Origin: Candidatus Krumholzibacteriota bacterium
Lineage (GTDB): Bacteria; Krumholzibacteriota; Krumholzibacteriia; JAJRXK01
NCBI GenBank assembly: GCA_029262065.1
Contig: JAJDAC010000022.1
Location: 1-64,000, forward strand
Length of the DNA stretch: 64,000 nucleotides
Direction: 5' to 3'
In this document: in pieces, positions 61,411-64,000 of the stretch
Layout: each line of letters starts with the position of its first letter
How positions within the stretch are numbered: the first letter of the stretch is position 1
Notes under the pieces: generated by a model
What the model saw: only the letters and a program-made list of their open reading frames with translations
Database searches by the model: none
Told to the model about the DNA's origin: nothing
Made by a program: the position numbers and the translations under genes

Positions 61411-64000
61411 ATGAAGAGGTATTCTCTCGCCACTCTTCTCGGAACGGGTCTTCTGCTGCTGAGCGCCAGCGCTATGGCGCAGGAGATCCCTTCCAAGTCC
61501 TACCCCGACTCCCGCGATTTCGCTCCCGTCCAACGCGGATTCGACGCCACCGGGCGATCCGTCGCCACGCACCTTCCCAATCAGATACAGATAAAGTTCA
61601 CGCCGCAGGCCGCGCGTGACCTCCAGTATGCCGATGCCGCCAAGACCCTCGCGGCGATTCCCAGCGGCCTGGCTTCGTTTGATCGCGCCGCGCAGCGCGC
61701 GGGCATGAGCGACATCCGCCGTTCGCATCCGTTCGTGAAGAACCGCGGCATGGCCGAACAGATCGGCGTGGATCGCTGGTTCACGCTGACCGTGGCAGCG
61801 GGCGATATGCACGAGGTGGCCAAGAACCTACAAAGCGACCCCCACGTGCAGGCGGCTTCGCCGGTGTACGTGGCGTTTCCGGCGGTGGCCCCGAACGATC
61901 CGTCGTACTCGCTGCAGTGGGGCCACGACAACACCGGACAGATGCTCGACTATTGCTGGCAGTGCGGCGGCCACGACAGCGGCAGCCCCGTGGGCACCGT
62001 GGGCTTCGACGCCAACGCCGAAGCCGCCTGGGACGAACCGCAGGGCTACGGCAGCTCGAGCGTGGTCATCGCCATCCTCGACTCGGGTGTGGACAACGAC
62101 CACCCCGACCTGAACCAGGTGGCCGGCTACGACTACGGCGACAACGACACCAACGCCGACGACAACAGCTCGCAGCCCGGACACGGTACCGCCTGCGCCG
62201 GCGTGGCCGCGGCCACGGCCAACAACGGCCTGGGCGTAGCCGGCGTGGCCGGCGGTTGCAGCATCATGCCACTGAAGGTTGCCGACAGCGCAGGCACGCT
62301 GGCGTTCACCTACATCCAGAACGGCCTGTACCACGCGGCCGACAACGGCGCCGACATTGCCAGCATGAGCTTCGGTGCGGCCATCACCAGCGACCCGGCC
62401 ACCGACGATGCGCTGCTGTATGCCTACAACAACGGTGTGACGCTTCTGGCCGCCACCGGCAACGAGAACGCCAGCAGCATCAGCTACCCCGCCAACCAAT
62501 CGCTGGTGATCGGCGTCGGCGCGGCGTCGCCCTGCGGCGAGCGCAAGCGCAGCAGCAGCCTGAGTAGCGAACTGAACCCGGGCGTGAGCGCCGATCCCAA
62601 CGGCTACACGTGCGACAACGAACGCTGGTGGGGTTCCAACTACGGTAGCACCACGCAAGACGCGAACGGCGCGGTGGACATCATCGCACCCACCATCCAG
62701 CCCACCACCGACATCGGCGCCGGTGGCGGCTACACGCCCACCGACTACAACAACTGGTTCAACGGCACCAGTTGCTCTACACCCTACGCGGCGGGCGTGT
62801 GTGCGCTCATCCTGTCGGCCAACCCCACCTTCACCCCCGCGCAGATCCGCGACCAGCTCGTGACTACCGCGCAGGACGTGACCAGCGTGGAGTCGGGCGC
62901 CGGATGGGATCGCTACACGGGCTACGGCATGGTCGACGCGGCCGCGGCCGTGAACGGTGGTGGCCCACCGCCGCCGCCGCCCACCCAGGACTACGCCACG
63001 TTGCCCTACTCGACTGGTTTCGAGAGCGGCCTGGACACCTACTGGAGCACGCAGACCAGCAACGCCTTCGGACGCGTTCAGACCACCAGCGCCAACGGAC
63101 CGCAGTCCGGCAGCCAGCACCTGACCATGGACGTGACCACCAACGGCAACTTCTCCGAGCAGCAGGCCCGGCTTCATCTGGATCTGTCGGGTCAGACGCA
63201 GGTGTCACTCGACTTCTGGTGGAAGGAGTTCGGCGACGAGACGCACGCGCAGGACGGTGTGTATTTCTCCGACAACGGCGGCGCCACCTTCACCAAGGTG
63301 CAGGACCTGAACGGTGGCAGCACCACCAACAACACCTGGCAGCAGTTCAACCTCGACCTCGACGCACTGGCCGGCAGCAACGGCCTGAGCCTGACCAACG
63401 AGTTCGTGGTGAAGTTCCAGCAATACGACAACTACGCCATCGCCACCGACGGTTTCGCGTTTGACGGCATCGACGTGAGCGCGGGCGGCCCACCGCCGCC
63501 TCCGCCGCCCGGTGACTACGCCACGCTGCCCTACTCCACCGGATTCGAGAGCGGCAGCCTCGATCAATACTGGGCCGCCACCCAGGGAGTCGAGGGCCGC
63601 ATCCTGGTTACCTCGGCCAACGGACCACGCGGCAGCTACCACGTGACCATGGACGACGCGGTCAGCGGCGGCAGCTACTCCGAGAACAACCTCGACCTGT
63701 CGCTCGACCTGACTGGCGAGACCGAGGTGGACCTGTCCTTCTATTGGAAGGAGTTCGGCGACGAGGACCACGCGCAAGACGGCGTGTACTTCTCCGACGA
63801 TGACGGCGCCTCGTTCACCAAGGTGGCCAACCTGACCGGGGGCACGGCCACCTATCAGCAGATCGCGCTCGATCTCGACGCGCTGGCCGCCAGCAACGGA
63901 CTGTCGCTCAGCTCGACGTTCATCGTGCGCGTCACCCAGTACGACAACTACCCCATCACGTCCGACGGCTTCGGCATCGACGACGTAAGCGTAAGCGCGG
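61411..64000 (+). CDS. Secreted subtilisin-like protease (S8) with repeated C-terminal modules, cut by window edge
   Basis: At least 863 residues and open to the window end. A signal peptide (MKRYSLATLLGTGLLLLSAS, cleavage at AMA-Q) and a propeptide precede the S8 domain, with Asp224 (AILDSGVDNDHPD), His258 (GHGTACAG) and Ser454 (NGTSCSTPYAAG). The unusual Cys after the catalytic Ser is shared by a group of FCB subtilases. Poly-proline linkers at about residue 520 and 692 separate two copies of a ~170-residue beta-rich module that opens DYATLPYSTGFESG and contains FWWKEFGDE-type wording and a DGVYFSD loop. The second copy is incomplete at the edge. TGGAG precedes the ATG. A FlgD-like sorting domain may lie beyond the window. 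Confidence 0.9.
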   Translation, partial: MKRYSLATLLGTGLLLLSASAMAQEIPSKSYPDSRDFAPVQRGFDATGRSVATHLPNQIQIKFTPQAARDLQYADAAKTLAAIPSGLASFDRAAQRAGMSDIRRSHPFVKNRGMAEQIGVDRWFTLTVAAGDMHEVAKNLQSDPHVQAASPVYVAFPAVAPNDPSYSLQWGHDNTGQMLDYCWQCGGHDSGSPVGTVGFDANAEAAWDEPQGYGSSSVVIAILDSGVDNDHPDLNQVAGYDYGDNDTNADDNSSQPGHGTACAGVAAATANNGLGVAGVAGGCSIMPLKVADSAGTLAFTYIQNGLYHAADNGADIASMSFGAAITSDPATDDALLYAYNNGVTLLAATGNENASSISYPANQSLVIGVGAASPCGERKRSSSLSSELNPGVSADPNGYTCDNERWWGSNYGSTTQDANGAVDIIAPTIQPTTDIGAGGGYTPTDYNNWFNGTSCSTPYAAGVCALILSANPTFTPAQIRDQLVTTAQDVTSVESGAGWDRYTGYGMVDAAAAVNGGGPPPPPPTQDYATLPYSTGFESGLDTYWSTQTSNAFGRVQTTSANGPQSGSQHLTMDVTTNGNFSEQQARLHLDLSGQTQVSLDFWWKEFGDETHAQDGVYFSDNGGATFTKVQDLNGGSTTNNTWQQFNLDLDALAGSNGLSLTNEFVVKFQQYDNYAIATDGFAFDGIDVSAGGPPPPPPPGDYATLPYSTGFESGSLDQYWAATQGVEGRILVTSANGPRGSYHVTMDDAVSGGSYSENNLDLSLDLTGETEVDLSFYWKEFGDEDHAQDGVYFSDDDGASFTKVANLTGGTATYQQIALDLDALAASNGLSLSSTFIVRVTQYDNYPITSDGFGIDDVSVSA
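62988..64000 (+). repeat. Two direct copies of a ~500-base protein module
   Basis: The modules at about 62988-63483 and 63514-64000 encode the same pattern (TGFESG, WWKEFGDE or YWKEFGDE, HAQDGVYFSD, ALSLDLDAL-type ends) and are joined by proline-rich linkers. Many third-base differences show the duplication is old, although codons in the YFSD segment stay very similar. Confidence 0.8.

Noticed and set aside
61828-63177. 449-residue open frame on the minus strand
   Set aside because: It is antisense to the S8 protease, rich in Val/Gly/His, and results from GC-rich codon structure.

Overview
The window is a gene-dense, GC-rich bacterial chromosome segment with about 40 protein genes on both strands. 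It has no rRNA, tRNA, CRISPR array, insertion sequence or prophage that I can see. Three large secreted proteins (12342-14435, 14693-17437, 22028-29020) end in a FlgD-like Ig fold with an N-P-F-x-P/R signature, the kind of C-terminal sorting domain seen in FCB-group lineages. Together with ThyX, a DUF5117-like metalloprotease, choice-of-anchor repeats, a propeller-sensor histidine kinase, a TonB-dependent receptor and many lipoproteins, this suggests an uncultivated Gram-negative FCB-type bacterium such as Eisenbacteria or Krumholzibacteriota. That placement is inference from gene content.

Layout. 1-9.4 kb: class II fumarase (cut by the window edge), FAD-dependent thymidylate synthase, an exported zinc metalloprotease, a SAM methyltransferase, ProC, a YihY-type membrane protein with a winged-helix tail, and a TMTC-like membrane protein with TPRs. 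9.4-14.4 kb (minus strand): a divergent Ser/Thr kinase, a large lipoprotein and an M1 aminopeptidase. 14.7-22 kb: a secreted MXAN_6640-like putative protease, a ZIP/DUF318 fused metal transporter, cystathionine beta-synthase and an HtrA protease. 22-31 kb: a 2330-residue subtilisin-like protein and a GT39-like membrane protein with TPRs. 31-36.2 kb (minus strand): response regulator, propeller histidine kinase, an anchored protein and a DUF4136 lipoprotein in one likely operon. 36.5-45.9 kb: envelope proteins (beta-barrel, anchored protein, PKD lipoprotein with a CxxCH motif, DUF1684 lipoprotein, TonB-dependent receptor), a fatty-acid desaturase and a CHRD protein.

46.1-53.9 kb is the metabolic centrepiece. 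It is a plus-strand operon that appears to encode the whole reductive pyrimidine breakdown route: PreT/PreA (uracil to dihydrouracil), dihydropyrimidinase, beta-ureidopropionase, a class III aminotransferase (beta-alanine to malonate semialdehyde) and a CoA-acylating semialdehyde dehydrogenase (to acetyl-CoA). A NCS2 uracil/xanthine-type permease at 59.9 kb, overlapping rlmB, could supply the substrate.

53.9-64 kb: an HNH-endonuclease gene with its own AT-rich promoter, an alpha/beta-hydrolase-OsmC fusion, a minisatellite and terminator, an unrecognised membrane-anchored protein, RlmB, the permease, and a subtilisin-like protease with repeated C-terminal modules that runs off the window.

I found no clearly new multi-gene system. 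The most unusual signals are an abrupt codon-usage switch at the 3' end of preA next to the HNH gene, a kinase with non-canonical motifs and a tandem repeat inside its N-lobe, a PKD lipoprotein with a heme-type motif, and a giant subtilisin-like protein carrying two amidotransferase-like modules.
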